The notes: generated by a model from the letters alone, not told the origin. A stretch of DNA of 64,000 nucleotides from an uncultured Lachnospiraceae bacterium (GCA_958428365.1 CAUAFT010000002.1:186001-250000); one strand, 5' to 3'; shown: positions 25,508-34,347, counted from the stretch's first letter. Numbers and translations: made by a program.

Positions 25508-25798
25508 CTATCTGTCGCGATCCATCTTCGCTTTTAACCTGTCCATCTTATCCACAAAGACCAAAATCTCCGCCACCACCTCATACAGCTCCGGCGGAAT
25601 CATATCGCCGATCTCCAGCTTGGAGAGAGTATCCGCCAGTTTACTGTCCTTATAAAAGGGCACATCCTCCTCCTTCGCTTTCTCAATGATTTTCTCCGCA
25701 ATATGCCCTTTTCCCGTAGCAAGGATCTTTGGTGCCTCTTCCCCCGGCTCGTAGGCGATGGCTACGGCTGTCTTGACTTTCTCTCTCTCTTTTTCCAT
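25508..25798 (-). CDS. FlhB C-terminal-like protein (orphan)
   Basis: A 96-residue protein matching the cytoplasmic domain of FlhB/YscU export-switch proteins (AVAIAYEPGEEAPKILATGKG, then IPPELYEVVAEIL). The autocleavage motif NPTH and the four transmembrane helices of full FlhB are absent. It starts two bases after the stop of the FliK-like gene. In full systems FlhB and FliK interact to set hook length, so the pair is a plausible relic or re-purposed partner set in a genome region with no other flagellar gene. Confidence 0.85.
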   Translation of the reverse strand: MEKEREKVKTAVAIAYEPGEEAPKILATGKGHIAEKIIEKAKEEDVPFYKDSKLADTLSKLEIGDMIPPELYEVVAEILVFVDKMDRLKAKMDRDR

Positions 25799-25800
25799 AT

Positions 25801-27507
25801 CTATGCCCTCACATCAAAGGAATACCGGAATACCTTTCCGGTGTTTGGCACGTCCCGTTTCAAAAAATCCTCCACGAAATCCATCTCTTTTCCCTGGTTC
25901 TCCACCTGGATCTGACACTGATAGCCCTTCTCTTCCAGACGCTTTGCCAGCTCCTCCGCATGTCCTAAGATCAGATCATAGGAAGCGTCATCCTCCATAT
26001 AAAAGTTGGTCTTAACCGCCAGATCCTTCATCTTCACAGAGACATCCGTAGATCCCAGATGATCCATATCCAGATGTAAAAAGGCGCTCAGTTCTCCCTC
26101 CGGATCCCTCAGATTCTTCTTATTGGTATAGACAAAAAGCTCGCTGTTCACATTCTGCCCGCTCATCTTAAGGGGAAGCTGGACAAAATTATAGATCTGA
26201 TTGATCTGATTCATGAACTCAATATTATTCCGAACCGAGGAGACCGCCTTTTGCAGCCCCCCATGTTCCATCCCGCTCTGTTTTGCAAACAGCTCCAGAC
26301 GGCTCATCTGCTCCTGTAAACGGTCGTAGAGCTTCTCCACATTTTCCTTAGAAGCCGCCTCCTGAGGCTCCAAATACCATTGACGTCCCACTGCATCTTT
26401 TAAAAGAGCCTTATATTCCTTCCCGGAAAAAAATCGCTCCAGCGCCTCTCTTTCCGGTAACATGCCATTTTTCAACTGTCCCTGTAATTTCTGTAAAAAC
26501 TCCTCGCTAGTAAGCCTCGTGTTCAGCTTCCCGTCTTCATTCAGGATCTGTCCATCCTTCTTAATCCCAAGTCCCTGAAGCTGCTTTTCCAAAGACGCAG
26601 CCTCCTCTTTTCCAAGGACGCGGGCAAGATGATGTTCCTGATTCTGTGCCGTTTCTCTTGCTGCAACTTCCCCCATATTCGAAACCGCCTCTTTTTCTCC
26701 CTCCTGTAAGACATTTTCCGCGCCCTTCATCTGCGTGCCCGCCTGATCCGCCGTTTTCTGGATCACGGTTCCGTCCTCCGTCACATTCACCGTATTTCCG
26801 GCGTTTCCTTCCCCGGCGCTTCCATCCTCTCCCAGCAGGATCTCCAGCATCTGTCCGTTTTTTTCCACCATCTGACCTGAGGTATTCCCCTCCTGCACAA
26901 GACTCCGGGGGATCTGATCCAACACTCCATCCAGCTCTCCCAAAATCGCAGAGACATCCGCCTTATAATTCGCAAACTGCTGCAAATTCGCCTCCGTCAC
27001 CGGAAGCCCCAACTTATTCATCTGCGCCAGCGTGGACGGCTCCGCCTTTGGAAACGCCGCAAGCTGTCTCGCCATCTGACTAAGACTCTGCTTATCGATG
27101 GGAAGCTGCTCCTCCATCATGGATTTCACCATTTCCAAATGCTCCTCCGTCACCGGAAGCCCCGCCTGCATCAGAGCCTTCATCAACGTCGGATTACTGC
27201 TGTTCCCACCCAGATAAGGCTTAATCGCGATCTGCTCTCCCGTATTGGACTTCACCTCAAAGAACATGGACTGGTTCAGGGCAAGCTCCACCTGTCCCTC
27301 CATCCGGGCAGCGATACTCTCCCCATTTCCCAGCATCAGAAGCACCTGGTTACCGGAGAGTTCCCTGACCGTGCCTTCAAATATGTTGCCTGCGTTCAGG
27401 GAGGCAAGGCTTCCCGTTAACTGTTGGGTTCCGGTTTTGGCGGTTTGCTCCTGGGCGGCAATTGGGATGTTTTGGTCGTATTTTCCGAGTAAGTTTGAAA
27501 TTTGCAT
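25801..27507 (-). CDS. FliK-like hook-length-control family protein (orphan)
   Basis: A 568-residue hydrophilic protein rich in Gln, Glu and Leu. The last 130 residues resemble the FliK C-terminal domain (LPLKMSGQNVNSELFVYTNKK, then LDMDHLGSTDVSVKMKDLAVKTNFYMEDD), while the long middle is low-complexity and helical, as in FliK rulers. No flagellar structural gene lies in the window. The ATG at 27507 has AAAGGAG eight bases upstream, which rejects a longer in-frame start in the palindrome upstream. Function unknown. Confidence 0.75.
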   Translation of the reverse strand: MQISNLLGKYDQNIPIAAQEQTAKTGTQQLTGSLASLNAGNIFEGTVRELSGNQVLLMLGNGESIAARMEGQVELALNQSMFFEVKSNTGEQIAIKPYLGGNSSNPTLMKALMQAGLPVTEEHLEMVKSMMEEQLPIDKQSLSQMARQLAAFPKAEPSTLAQMNKLGLPVTEANLQQFANYKADVSAILGELDGVLDQIPRSLVQEGNTSGQMVEKNGQMLEILLGEDGSAGEGNAGNTVNVTEDGTVIQKTADQAGTQMKGAENVLQEGEKEAVSNMGEVAARETAQNQEHHLARVLGKEEAASLEKQLQGLGIKKDGQILNEDGKLNTRLTSEEFLQKLQGQLKNGMLPEREALERFFSGKEYKALLKDAVGRQWYLEPQEAASKENVEKLYDRLQEQMSRLELFAKQSGMEHGGLQKAVSSVRNNIEFMNQINQIYNFVQLPLKMSGQNVNSELFVYTNKKNLRDPEGELSAFLHLDMDHLGSTDVSVKMKDLAVKTNFYMEDDASYDLILGHAEELAKRLEEKGYQCQIQVENQGKEMDFVEDFLKRDVPNTGKVFRYSFDVRA

Positions 27508-27557
27508 GAGAACGGCTCCTTTCAATTTTTGAGGGGGAGGGGAATAAAGGTTGAGGT

Positions 27558-27710
27558 GGGGATTACAGATCAATCAGATGTTCATCCCCTCGGCTGACCA
27601 TTCCAACGAGCCTCTGAAAGCGAAAATTGTGTCAGCAGAGGCTTCCACAATTTTTGAGTCTCGTTTCCATAGCCTCGAAGGGATTCTCATCTGATTGATC
27701 TGTAATCCCC
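27558..27710. repeat. Large imperfect palindrome A
   Basis: A 23-bp perfect inverted repeat (27558-27580 with 27688-27710, GGGGATTACAGATCAATCAG...) whose arms continue inward with mismatches (ATCCCyTCG, CGAG/CTCG) and outward as GTTGA/TCAAC. The middle has a six-bp CCTCTG/CAGAGG stem. It lies just upstream of the FliK-like gene. No T run follows either arm, so it is not a simple terminator. Confidence 0.85.
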
Positions 27711-27932
27711 TTGTTCAACTTTTTTCGGACCCTCTTGGGGTAGGGGTGAGGCTGAGTTCAAGCTTTTGAAGAGTCTGTTATGCCTGACATCACAGCTCAA
27801 ACTTGGGAATACACAATAAAAATGGGGGGAGGACTCAGCCTTATTAAAAAACGGTAAGTTATCCCGATTCAAAAAATGACACAACCACCACATAGTGACT
27901 CAGCCACCTACAGGTGTCCCAAAAACGTTGAA
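27711..27932. other. Gene-free spacer between palindromes A and B
   Basis: About 220 bases with no credible gene on either strand. A 68-codon minus-strand frame exists but has no ribosome binding site or family resemblance. A short inverted GGCTGAGT/ACTCAGCC pair (near 27750 and 27833) is the only structure seen. Confidence 0.5.
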
Positions 27933-28173
27933 GGACAATTAGCAGGGATGTATTTCTGTTCCGGTGACTTGTTTTGGATATTAGATTTTCTTAATGTCCG
28001 GGTCTGTGCACAGCAATTCCCGAACACGACGTTCGGGAAAGGCTCATTGGAGCCATGGATGGCGACTATGAGCCGGTTGCGTCCGTCCCCGGTTCGGTAA
28101 ATCGCGGACATTTAGAAAATCTTATATCCGAAACACGGAACAAGGAACGGAAATACATCCCTGCTAATTGTCC
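27933..28173. repeat. Large palindrome B with conserved core
   Basis: Outer arms 27933-27955 and 28151-28173 are perfectly complementary over 23 bp; a second arm pair 27976-28000 and 28105-28129 is complementary over 25 bp with two mismatches. Between them, 28011-28087 is a core shared with the element at 54563-54791: CAGCAA, a nine-bp hairpin with loop ACGAC (28017-28039), a GGCTC/GAGCC stem and a 33-base block with ATGGATGGCGA and GAGCCGGTTGCGTCCGTC. No reading frame or T run. It lies between rnhB and the FliK-like gene. Confidence 0.9.
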
Positions 28174-28184
28174 CCACAACCTTT

Positions 28185-28955
28185 TTACACAAAATTTTTT
28201 ATAAACGTCTCACGATGGATCGGCGATGGACCATATTTTTTAATCGCCTCAATATGCTTCGCCGCCCCATACCCCTTATGTGACGCAAATCCATACTCCG
28301 GCATGATCTTATCGTATTCCTCCATGAGCCGATCCCTGGTCACCTTCGCTATGATACTGGCAGCTCCAATGGAAATACTCTTTGCATCCCCCTTGATGAT
28401 GGGCACCTGTGTGATATCCACCCTGGGGATCGTAACTGCATCGTTTAATAATATATCGGGTGTAACTCCCAGTTTCCTTATAGCCTCCCGCATAGCTTCA
28501 TAGGTCGCCTGGAGAATATTGATCTCATCGATCCTCTGGGGACCCACGATCCCGATACCCACAGCAGTCGCCTTTTCCATGATCTGGTCATAGAGTTCTT
28601 CCCTCTTTTTTGCCGAAAGTTTTTTGGAATCGTTGATGTACAGGATGTCGCAGTCCTTTGGCAGGATGACGGCTCCCGCCACCACAGGACCTGCGAGGGG
28701 GCCTCTTCCCGCCTCGTCGATACCGCAGATATAGGGATATTCCGCGTATTTTTTTTCATAGTATTTTAGGGACTCGATGCGGGCTTTCTCTGCTTCCAGT
28801 TTTTCCAGGCGTTTTTTTGCCTGTGCAATTGCTGTTTTAACGCCGCTTCTTGTATCCTGGCTGTATTTTTCAATAAAAACAGGCAGCATTCTGTCCTCTG
28901 CTGCCTTAAGTTCCGCTTTGATTTCACCGATCGTCTTCTGCTTTTCTGCTGTCAA
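28185..28955 (-). CDS. rnhB: Ribonuclease HII
   Basis: A 256-residue enzyme that nicks RNA-DNA hybrids and single ribonucleotides in DNA. After a helical N-terminal extension of about 70 residues common in Firmicutes, the catalytic core shows YICGIDEAGRGPLAGPVVAGA (first Asp and Glu), DSKKLSAKKRE and DILLNDAVTIP, and IAKVTRDRLMEEYD (last Asp). It follows lepB by nine bases and ends 12 bases before palindrome B. Confidence 0.97.
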   Translation of the reverse strand: MTAEKQKTIGEIKAELKAAEDRMLPVFIEKYSQDTRSGVKTAIAQAKKRLEKLEAEKARIESLKYYEKKYAEYPYICGIDEAGRGPLAGPVVAGAVILPKDCDILYINDSKKLSAKKREELYDQIMEKATAVGIGIVGPQRIDEINILQATYEAMREAIRKLGVTPDILLNDAVTIPRVDITQVPIIKGDAKSISIGAASIIAKVTRDRLMEEYDKIMPEYGFASHKGYGAAKHIEAIKKYGPSPIHRETFIKNFV

Positions 28956-28964
28956 TGCTTCCTC

Positions 28965-29519
28965 CTACTGGTGCTTGATAAATCCAAAACTGTCGAATGG
29001 GTAAATGCGAAGCCATGCTCTGCCAATGATATCATCTCTGTGGATGACTCCCACGCTGGGATCCCTGCTGTCGGAGCTGTTGTTGCGGTTATCTCCCAGG
29101 ACAAAGTATTCGTCGTCCCCAAGAACGATCTCCTCCTTGGCGATTCCCGGATCCTTCATGACCTCTTTCCAGTAGTATTCCACCAGCACCTCTCCGTTGA
29201 TATAGATATTTCCCTCGTCGTCTATGCGCACGCTTTCCCCAGGCAGACCAATGATGCGCTTGATATAGTAGGTATCCTCCTCATACTGATAGGGAAAGAT
29301 GATGATATCAAAACGCTCCGGGTCGTGAAAACGGTAGGAGATCTTATCCACGATCAGATTATCCCCGTCGCTAAGGGTATTCTCCATGGAAGAGCCGCTG
29401 ACCTCCGTTCTCTGTCCCACAAAATGTATGATCAAAAACATCGCCGCTATGACCACGGCAAAGTAGATGACAAAACTCAATATTTCTTTTCCCGTACTTC
29501 TTTCTTTTTCGTCTGACAT
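28965..29519 (-). CDS. lepB: Signal peptidase I (first copy)
   Basis: A 184-residue type I signal peptidase with one N-terminal membrane anchor (about 14-35). The catalytic Ser lies in VSGSSMENTL and the Lys in YYIKRIIGLPGE; box D is VLGDNRNNSSDSRD. It removes signal peptides of exported proteins at the outer membrane face. A second copy lies on the far side of rbgA, an arrangement often seen in Clostridia. Confidence 0.95.
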   Translation of the reverse strand: MSDEKERSTGKEILSFVIYFAVVIAAMFLIIHFVGQRTEVSGSSMENTLSDGDNLIVDKISYRFHDPERFDIIIFPYQYEEDTYYIKRIIGLPGESVRIDDEGNIYINGEVLVEYYWKEVMKDPGIAKEEIVLGDDEYFVLGDNRNNSSDSRDPSVGVIHRDDIIGRAWLRIYPFDSFGFIKHQ

Positions 29520-29552
29520 ATCCTGTGACCTTTCTGTTTGTCTATGTTTATT

Positions 29553-30404
29553 CTATGCTACTGTCACTGGAAATTCAAGAGTAATTTTCCCTAATTTCCC
29601 TCCTCGAAATTCATCCATTAAAAGAGTGGCCGCCTTGGTGTAATCCAGCTCATTTCCCTTCTGGATACAGTTACGTTTTACGGCGATCTGCCGGATGATA
29701 TCTGCAGGGGGCTCTTCCTCTTCCACCCCGTAACGCGCCTGCAGGACTCCGGGATAATGCTCCTTTAAGATCGCGATCAGCTCCAACGCCAGCTCGTCGA
29801 TATTGAGGATCTCATCTTTGATGGCTCCGATCAGCGCCAGTTTTAATCCCACGGTCTGGTCTTCAAATTTTGGCCATAAAATCCCCGGCGTGTCCAGAAG
29901 CTCCACGCTTTTATTCAGGCGGATCCACTGTTTTCCCTTGGTGACTCCCGGTTTATTTCCGGTCTTTGCACAGGCTCGTCCCGCATAGGTATTGATGAAC
30001 GTGGACTTTCCCACATTGGGGATCCCCACCACCATGGCGCGGACCGGACGATTTTTGATCCCCCGCTTTCTGTCCCGCTCCGTCTTTTCCCGGCACGCCT
30101 CGGTGATCACAGAGGAGATTGCCTTCATGCATCCCTTGTTTCTGGAATCCACCTTCACTGCAAAATAACCCTTTTTCTTAAAAAAATCCATCCAGGCTTC
30201 GCTGGCCTTTGGATCCGCCAGATCCGACTTATTCAAAAGGATCAGTCGCGCCTTGTTTTTTCCCAGATCGTCGATATCGGGATTCCTGCTGCTCATTGGG
30301 ATTCTCGCATCCACCAATTCAATCACCAGATCGATCAATTTTATATCTTCCTGCATCTGACGTTTTGCCTTTGTCATATGACCAGGATACCACTGAAACT
30401 GCAT
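29553..30404 (-). CDS. rbgA: Ribosome biogenesis GTPase (RbgA/YlqF)
   Basis: A 283-residue circularly permuted GTPase that acts late in 50S assembly. The motif order is permuted as expected: NKSDL (G4) near 58, then the P loop GIPNVGKSTFIN (G1) near 127 and DTPGILWPKFED (G3). The start MQFQWYPGHM is the family hallmark. It sits between the two lepB genes. Confidence 0.97.
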   Translation of the reverse strand: MQFQWYPGHMTKAKRQMQEDIKLIDLVIELVDARIPMSSRNPDIDDLGKNKARLILLNKSDLADPKASEAWMDFFKKKGYFAVKVDSRNKGCMKAISSVITEACREKTERDRKRGIKNRPVRAMVVGIPNVGKSTFINTYAGRACAKTGNKPGVTKGKQWIRLNKSVELLDTPGILWPKFEDQTVGLKLALIGAIKDEILNIDELALELIAILKEHYPGVLQARYGVEEEEPPADIIRQIAVKRNCIQKGNELDYTKAATLLMDEFRGGKLGKITLEFPVTVA

Positions 30405-30414
30405 ATTTTTACCT

Positions 30415-31002
30415 CTACTTTACGAATCCAAAATTTTTCAAAGGTGATATGATAAACCACGCCTTGCCCACAATGTGCTCTTTTTTTACGTTTCCGATAT
30501 TGGCGTAACGGCTGTCCTCGCTGTTGTTCCGATTGTCCCCCAGCACGAAGAACTCATCCTCTCCAACCTCGATCTCCTCCTCCGCCAGCTCCGGATGTTC
30601 AATGGCGGAGACGTCCACTGCCTCCTCAAACAATTCTCCATTGACATAGACCGCCCCGTTTTTGATCTGGACTTTATCCCCCGGCACACCGATGACGCGC
30701 TTGATATAGAGATGGGATTTCTCATTTCCGTTTGGCAGAAAAACCACCACGTCGTTTGCCTTTGGCTGGGTGAGCTTGTAGACAAAACGGTTCACCAGAA
30801 CTTCGTCTCCCTCCGCTAAGGTTCCCAGCATAGACTGTCCCACCACGCTCGCCCGGTATCCTACAAAATACATCAGCACCAGTGCGATCAATACTGCAAT
30901 GGCGATCTCTCCCACCCAGGTAAAGACCTCCCTTGCCAGGGTGACGTTTACTTTTCTCCTGCGCCTGGAAAAATTCAATCCGCTTCTTCTGCGTAGATTC
31001 AT
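30415..31002 (-). CDS. lepB: Signal peptidase I (second copy)
   Basis: A 195-residue signal peptidase I. A strongly basic N terminus (RRRSGLNFSRRRRK) precedes one membrane helix; the catalytic Ser is in VGQSMLGTL and the Lys in LYIKRVIGVPGD, with box D FVLGDNRNNSEDSR. The ATG at 31002 has GGAGG seven bases upstream; an ATG six bases earlier abuts the site. Directly upstream is the rplS terminator. Confidence 0.94.
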   Translation of the reverse strand: MNLRRRSGLNFSRRRRKVNVTLAREVFTWVGEIAIAVLIALVLMYFVGYRASVVGQSMLGTLAEGDEVLVNRFVYKLTQPKANDVVVFLPNGNEKSHLYIKRVIGVPGDKVQIKNGAVYVNGELFEEAVDVSAIEHPELAEEEIEVGEDEFFVLGDNRNNSEDSRYANIGNVKKEHIVGKAWFIISPLKNFGFVK

Positions 31003-31040
31003 AATCATTCCTCCGTAACAAGAAAGAATCCAAATTTATC

Positions 31041-31075
31041 ATAAAAAAGGGACAATACCTAAGTACTTGTCCCTT
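31041..31075 (-). terminator. Terminator of rplS
   Basis: AAGGGACAA/TTGTCCCTT stem (31047-31075) followed by TTTTTTAT on the minus strand, eight bases after the rplS stop. lepB and rbgA beyond it may be served by read-through or a promoter inside this gap. Confidence 0.9.
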
Positions 31076-31082
31076 CCTTTGA

Positions 31083-31436
31083 CTATTTTACTAATTCTTT
31101 TACTTTTGCTCTCTTACCAACGCGTCCTCTTAAGTAGTATAATTTCGCTCTTCTTACTTTACCTTTTCTTACTACTTCGATCTTCTCTACGGTTGGGGAG
31201 TGAAGCGGCCATGTCTTTTCTACGCCGACACCATTTGAGAACTTACGAACTGTAAATGTCTCGCGGTTGCTTCCGCCCTGTCTTTTCAGAACAACACCCT
31301 CAAAGACCTGGATTCTCTCACGATTTCCCTCTTTGATCTTCGCATGTACTTTTACGGTATCGCCTACGGCAAATTCCGGTACATCTGCTTTTAACTGCTC
31401 TGCTTCAATGTTTTTGATGATTTCATTTGCGTTCAT
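31083..31436 (-). CDS. rplS: 50S ribosomal protein L19
   Basis: A 117-residue ribosomal protein located at the 30S-50S interface. Typical stretches are VHAKIKEGNRERIQVFEGVVL, GVGVEKTWPLHSP and RRAKLYYLRGRVGKRAKVKE. The ATG at 31436 follows an AGGAGG site by seven bases; an upstream in-frame codon lies inside the leader and is rejected. It has its own promoter and terminator. Confidence 0.98.
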   Translation of the reverse strand: MNANEIIKNIEAEQLKADVPEFAVGDTVKVHAKIKEGNRERIQVFEGVVLKRQGGSNRETFTVRKFSNGVGVEKTWPLHSPTVEKIEVVRKGKVRRAKLYYLRGRVGKRAKVKELVK

Positions 31437-31511
31437 GTTGTTTCCTCCTATCATTTGGATGTTCTTAATACATTCTGTAACAGAGGACCATCTCTTTCTC
31501 ACAACTCGTTT

Positions 31512-31540
31512 ACATTACCACAATTTTACTGGTTTTGCAA
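31512..31540 (-). promoter_or_regulatory. Promoter of rplS
   Basis: TTGCAA at 31535-31540 and TAATGT at 31512-31517 with a 17-base spacer, giving a leader of about 70 bases. I did not recognise a known L19 leader fold in it. Confidence 0.55.
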
Positions 31541-31546
31541 GTATTT

Positions 31547-33502
31547 TTACGCATTTTCTACGATACTTCCCTCGCGGTAAGCCTGAAGCAGTTTTTCCAG
31601 TTCCTGAATATTCTCCTTGATGGAACGCCCCGCGTCCGTATCCGCCACGGTCTGGCGTCTCACATTATGTTCCACCAGCGTGTGGTGGGAATGGATGTCG
31701 CTTCCCTCCTGGACAGCCTTGTCCACGGATTCAAAAGGCTCGTGGGCTGCGATCATCAGTCCGTAGGAATTATAAATCAGGGTATATCCGGCGATTCCCG
31801 TCTTGCCCTGATATGCCTTGGAAAAGCCGCCGTCGATGATTAAGAGCTTTCCATTACATTTGATCGGGGACTCTCCTTTTTTCGACTCCACCGGAATATG
31901 ACCGTTGATGATATGGCACTCTTCTCCGCATAGTCCAAACTCCGCCAGGATCCGGTTGACGATCTCCTCCTGCTCCAACAGTCTGTAATATGGATTCTTC
32001 GGCTCCGCGTGGGTCTTCTTATCCGCAATGAAATACCGCTCGAAGGTGGTCATCTTCTGTTTTCCGAATACCGGAGAATTTTTATTCTCCCAGACAAACC
32101 AGAGAATGTCCAGACCCTTCTGCCGCTCCTCCTTATCCAGAGAGTAATAGCCCTTTCTGATATAGTGTTCCAGCACGTCGTAAAGCTCCTTGCCGGAATA
32201 CTTTTCCCCGTAGACCTCCACCTCTGTGAAGGTTCCGTCCTCATTCAGCGGAACGCAGCCGTGATACAGAAGATTTCCGTTGTATACCTTATAGAGACTT
32301 CCCTTGGTGAGCAGAAAACGGACATGCTTTTGCAGACGCTCGCAGTTTGCAAAGGCAATCTTCAGACGCTCCACCACATCCGCCTCCTCCGCGGTCAATT
32401 TATACGGATCCGCCATGTCGATGGTCGGGAAATAGGTATCCTTTAACGGGTATTCCACTCCCTCCACCATAACGGTGCCTTTTTCCAGATCCATCTTATC
32501 TAAGAGCAGGCGGTCCTCCATATGAAATTCCGGATGATTTTTGATGAGCTGTCCCTCCAGCTTAAACTGGATGACACTGATGGCTTTGTGCATCTTTTCA
32601 TCCAGCATAGCGTCTCTGACATCGTATTCCTCTTCCCTGAAATCCAGTTTAAAACATTTACAGGAGTCGTCCGCATACTGGGTCATGGCAAACCGCGCCA
32701 GAGGAACCAGGTTGATCCCGTAACCGTCCTCCAAAATATTCAGATTTCCATACTTTGCTGAAATACGCAATACGTTGGCAATACAGGAGGTATTACCCGC
32801 CGCGGCGCCCATCCAGAGCACGTCGTGATTTCCCCACTGGATGTCCACGGAGTGATGCTCCATCAGAGAATCCATGATCATGTGGGGATAAGGACCTCTG
32901 TCAAAAATATCCCCCACCACATGGAGATGATCCACCACAAGACGACGGATCAGATTGCACAGGGCAATGATCAGATCCGGCGCTCTGCCCGTTCGAATGA
33001 CGGAGTGGATGATTTCGTTGTAATACGCCTCCTGATCCGAGACGTCCGGTCTTCCGTTTAACAATTCCTCAATAACGTAGGCAAAATCCTTCGGCAGCGC
33101 CTTTCTCACCTTGGATCTGGTGTATTTAGACGAGGCGCTCTTGCAAACGCAGATCAGACGGTATAACATCACGCTGTACCAGTCCTCCAGATTCTCCTCG
33201 GTCTTTTCCACCTGCTCTAATTTTAACTCAGGATAATAAATCAGCGTCGCAATGGACTTTTTCTCCGCCGCACTGAAGGCATTACCAAATTCCTCGTTGA
33301 TCTTGCGCTTGATGGCGCCGGAACCATTTTTCAGGATATGCTGGAACTGCTCATACTCTCCGTGGATATCCGTGATAAAATGCTCCGTTCCCTTCGGCAG
33401 GCTTAAGATCGCCTGCAGATTAATGATCTCCGTCGCCGCCGCCGCAATGGTCGGGTACTGTTTGGACAATGTCTTTAAATATTTAAGATCTCTATCCTCC
33501 AT
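31547..33502 (-). CDS. fbp: Class III fructose-1,6-bisphosphatase
   Basis: A 651-residue gluconeogenic phosphatase of the Firmicute (B. subtilis type) class, unrelated to the class I enzyme. Metallophosphoesterase motifs are FITDIHGEY near 43, VVGDIFDRGP near 195 and IQWGNHD near 222, with a later NGHIPVESKKGESP histidine. It hydrolyses fructose-1,6-bisphosphate to fructose-6-phosphate. It lies 32 bases after dapB, with AAAGGAG before the ATG, so it may be read from the dap transcript as well. Confidence 0.97.
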   Translation of the reverse strand: MEDRDLKYLKTLSKQYPTIAAAATEIINLQAILSLPKGTEHFITDIHGEYEQFQHILKNGSGAIKRKINEEFGNAFSAAEKKSIATLIYYPELKLEQVEKTEENLEDWYSVMLYRLICVCKSASSKYTRSKVRKALPKDFAYVIEELLNGRPDVSDQEAYYNEIIHSVIRTGRAPDLIIALCNLIRRLVVDHLHVVGDIFDRGPYPHMIMDSLMEHHSVDIQWGNHDVLWMGAAAGNTSCIANVLRISAKYGNLNILEDGYGINLVPLARFAMTQYADDSCKCFKLDFREEEYDVRDAMLDEKMHKAISVIQFKLEGQLIKNHPEFHMEDRLLLDKMDLEKGTVMVEGVEYPLKDTYFPTIDMADPYKLTAEEADVVERLKIAFANCERLQKHVRFLLTKGSLYKVYNGNLLYHGCVPLNEDGTFTEVEVYGEKYSGKELYDVLEHYIRKGYYSLDKEERQKGLDILWFVWENKNSPVFGKQKMTTFERYFIADKKTHAEPKNPYYRLLEQEEIVNRILAEFGLCGEECHIINGHIPVESKKGESPIKCNGKLLIIDGGFSKAYQGKTGIAGYTLIYNSYGLMIAAHEPFESVDKAVQEGSDIHSHHTLVEHNVRRQTVADTDAGRSIKENIQELEKLLQAYREGSIVENA

Positions 33503-33534
33503 AGCTTCTCCTTTGTCTGATGCCGCTCCCCTAT

Positions 33535-34314
33535 CTAACGGGAAGTCTCATGTTTTGCCGCCCCTATCACATCACTCATATCATAAAAACCTGCCTGTTT
33601 TCCGGCTAAGAATTTTGCCGCCTCAATGGCGCCCTTTCCAAAGATCGCCTTGGAATATGCCGTGTGTTTGAACTCTATGACCTCGTCCACTCCCGCAAAG
33701 ATCACCTCGTGTTCTCCCACGATATTTCCGCCTCTGACAGCCTGAATGCCGATCTCATTCTTTTCTCTCTTTTTCCGTTCTTTACTCCGGTCATACTGAT
33801 ACTCATAGGTCTGATCCAGAGCTTCATTTAAGGTATCTGCCAGAGCAAGCGCCGTCCCGCTTGGTGCATCCACCTTCTGGTTGTGGTGCTTCTCCACGAT
33901 CTCCATATCAAAACCTGCCGGCGCTAAGACCTGAGCGGCTTTTTTCAAAAGATCCATCAGGGTGTTGATGCCCAGGGACATATTGGCTGATTTCAAAACA
34001 GCAGTCTTTTTCGACGCTTCCTCCACTCTCTGTAACTGTTCCTCGCTCAGTCCCGTGGTACACACGACCACCGGAATCTGCTTTTTTTCACTGTAATCCA
34101 ACAGTACGTCCACAGCCTGCGCCGATGCAAAATCTATGATCGCATCCGCCTCCTTCTTGCAGTCCCAGAGACTCTGATATACCGGATAAGGGTTCTGAAT
34201 GTGATTGGAAACATCTACTCCTGCTACAATTTCTATCTCACTGTCCTCTTTGCAAAGATTGGTAATTACCTGACCCATCTTTCCGTTACAGCCGTGCATA
34301 ATTACTCTTGTCAT
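33535..34314 (-). CDS. dapB: 4-hydroxy-tetrahydrodipicolinate reductase
   Basis: A 259-residue enzyme that reduces the DapA product to tetrahydrodipicolinate with NAD(P)H, in the lysine and meso-diaminopimelate pathway. Motifs: nucleotide-binding GCNGKMGQVI at 8-17, SANMSLGINT, catalytic EKHHNQKVDAPSGTAL and the later RGGNIVGEHEV. It follows dapA by 33 bases and so shares the lysine riboswitch upstream of dapA. Confidence 0.97.
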   Translation of the reverse strand: MTRVIMHGCNGKMGQVITNLCKEDSEIEIVAGVDVSNHIQNPYPVYQSLWDCKKEADAIIDFASAQAVDVLLDYSEKKQIPVVVCTTGLSEEQLQRVEEASKKTAVLKSANMSLGINTLMDLLKKAAQVLAPAGFDMEIVEKHHNQKVDAPSGTALALADTLNEALDQTYEYQYDRSKERKKREKNEIGIQAVRGGNIVGEHEVIFAGVDEVIEFKHTAYSKAIFGKGAIEAAKFLAGKQAGFYDMSDVIGAAKHETSR

Positions 34315-34347
34315 TTTTATCTCCTATGTCTGTTGTTCAGCTATCTC

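Noticed and set aside
27687..27893. 68-codon minus-strand frame between palindromes A and B
   Set aside because: No ribosome binding site, no family resemblance, and it runs into the arm of a palindrome.
28011..28087. Assignment of the B/D core to the known TwoAYGGAY RNA motif
   Set aside because: The hexamer is there, but two such loops in one orientation are not; without a covariance search the match is only suggestive.
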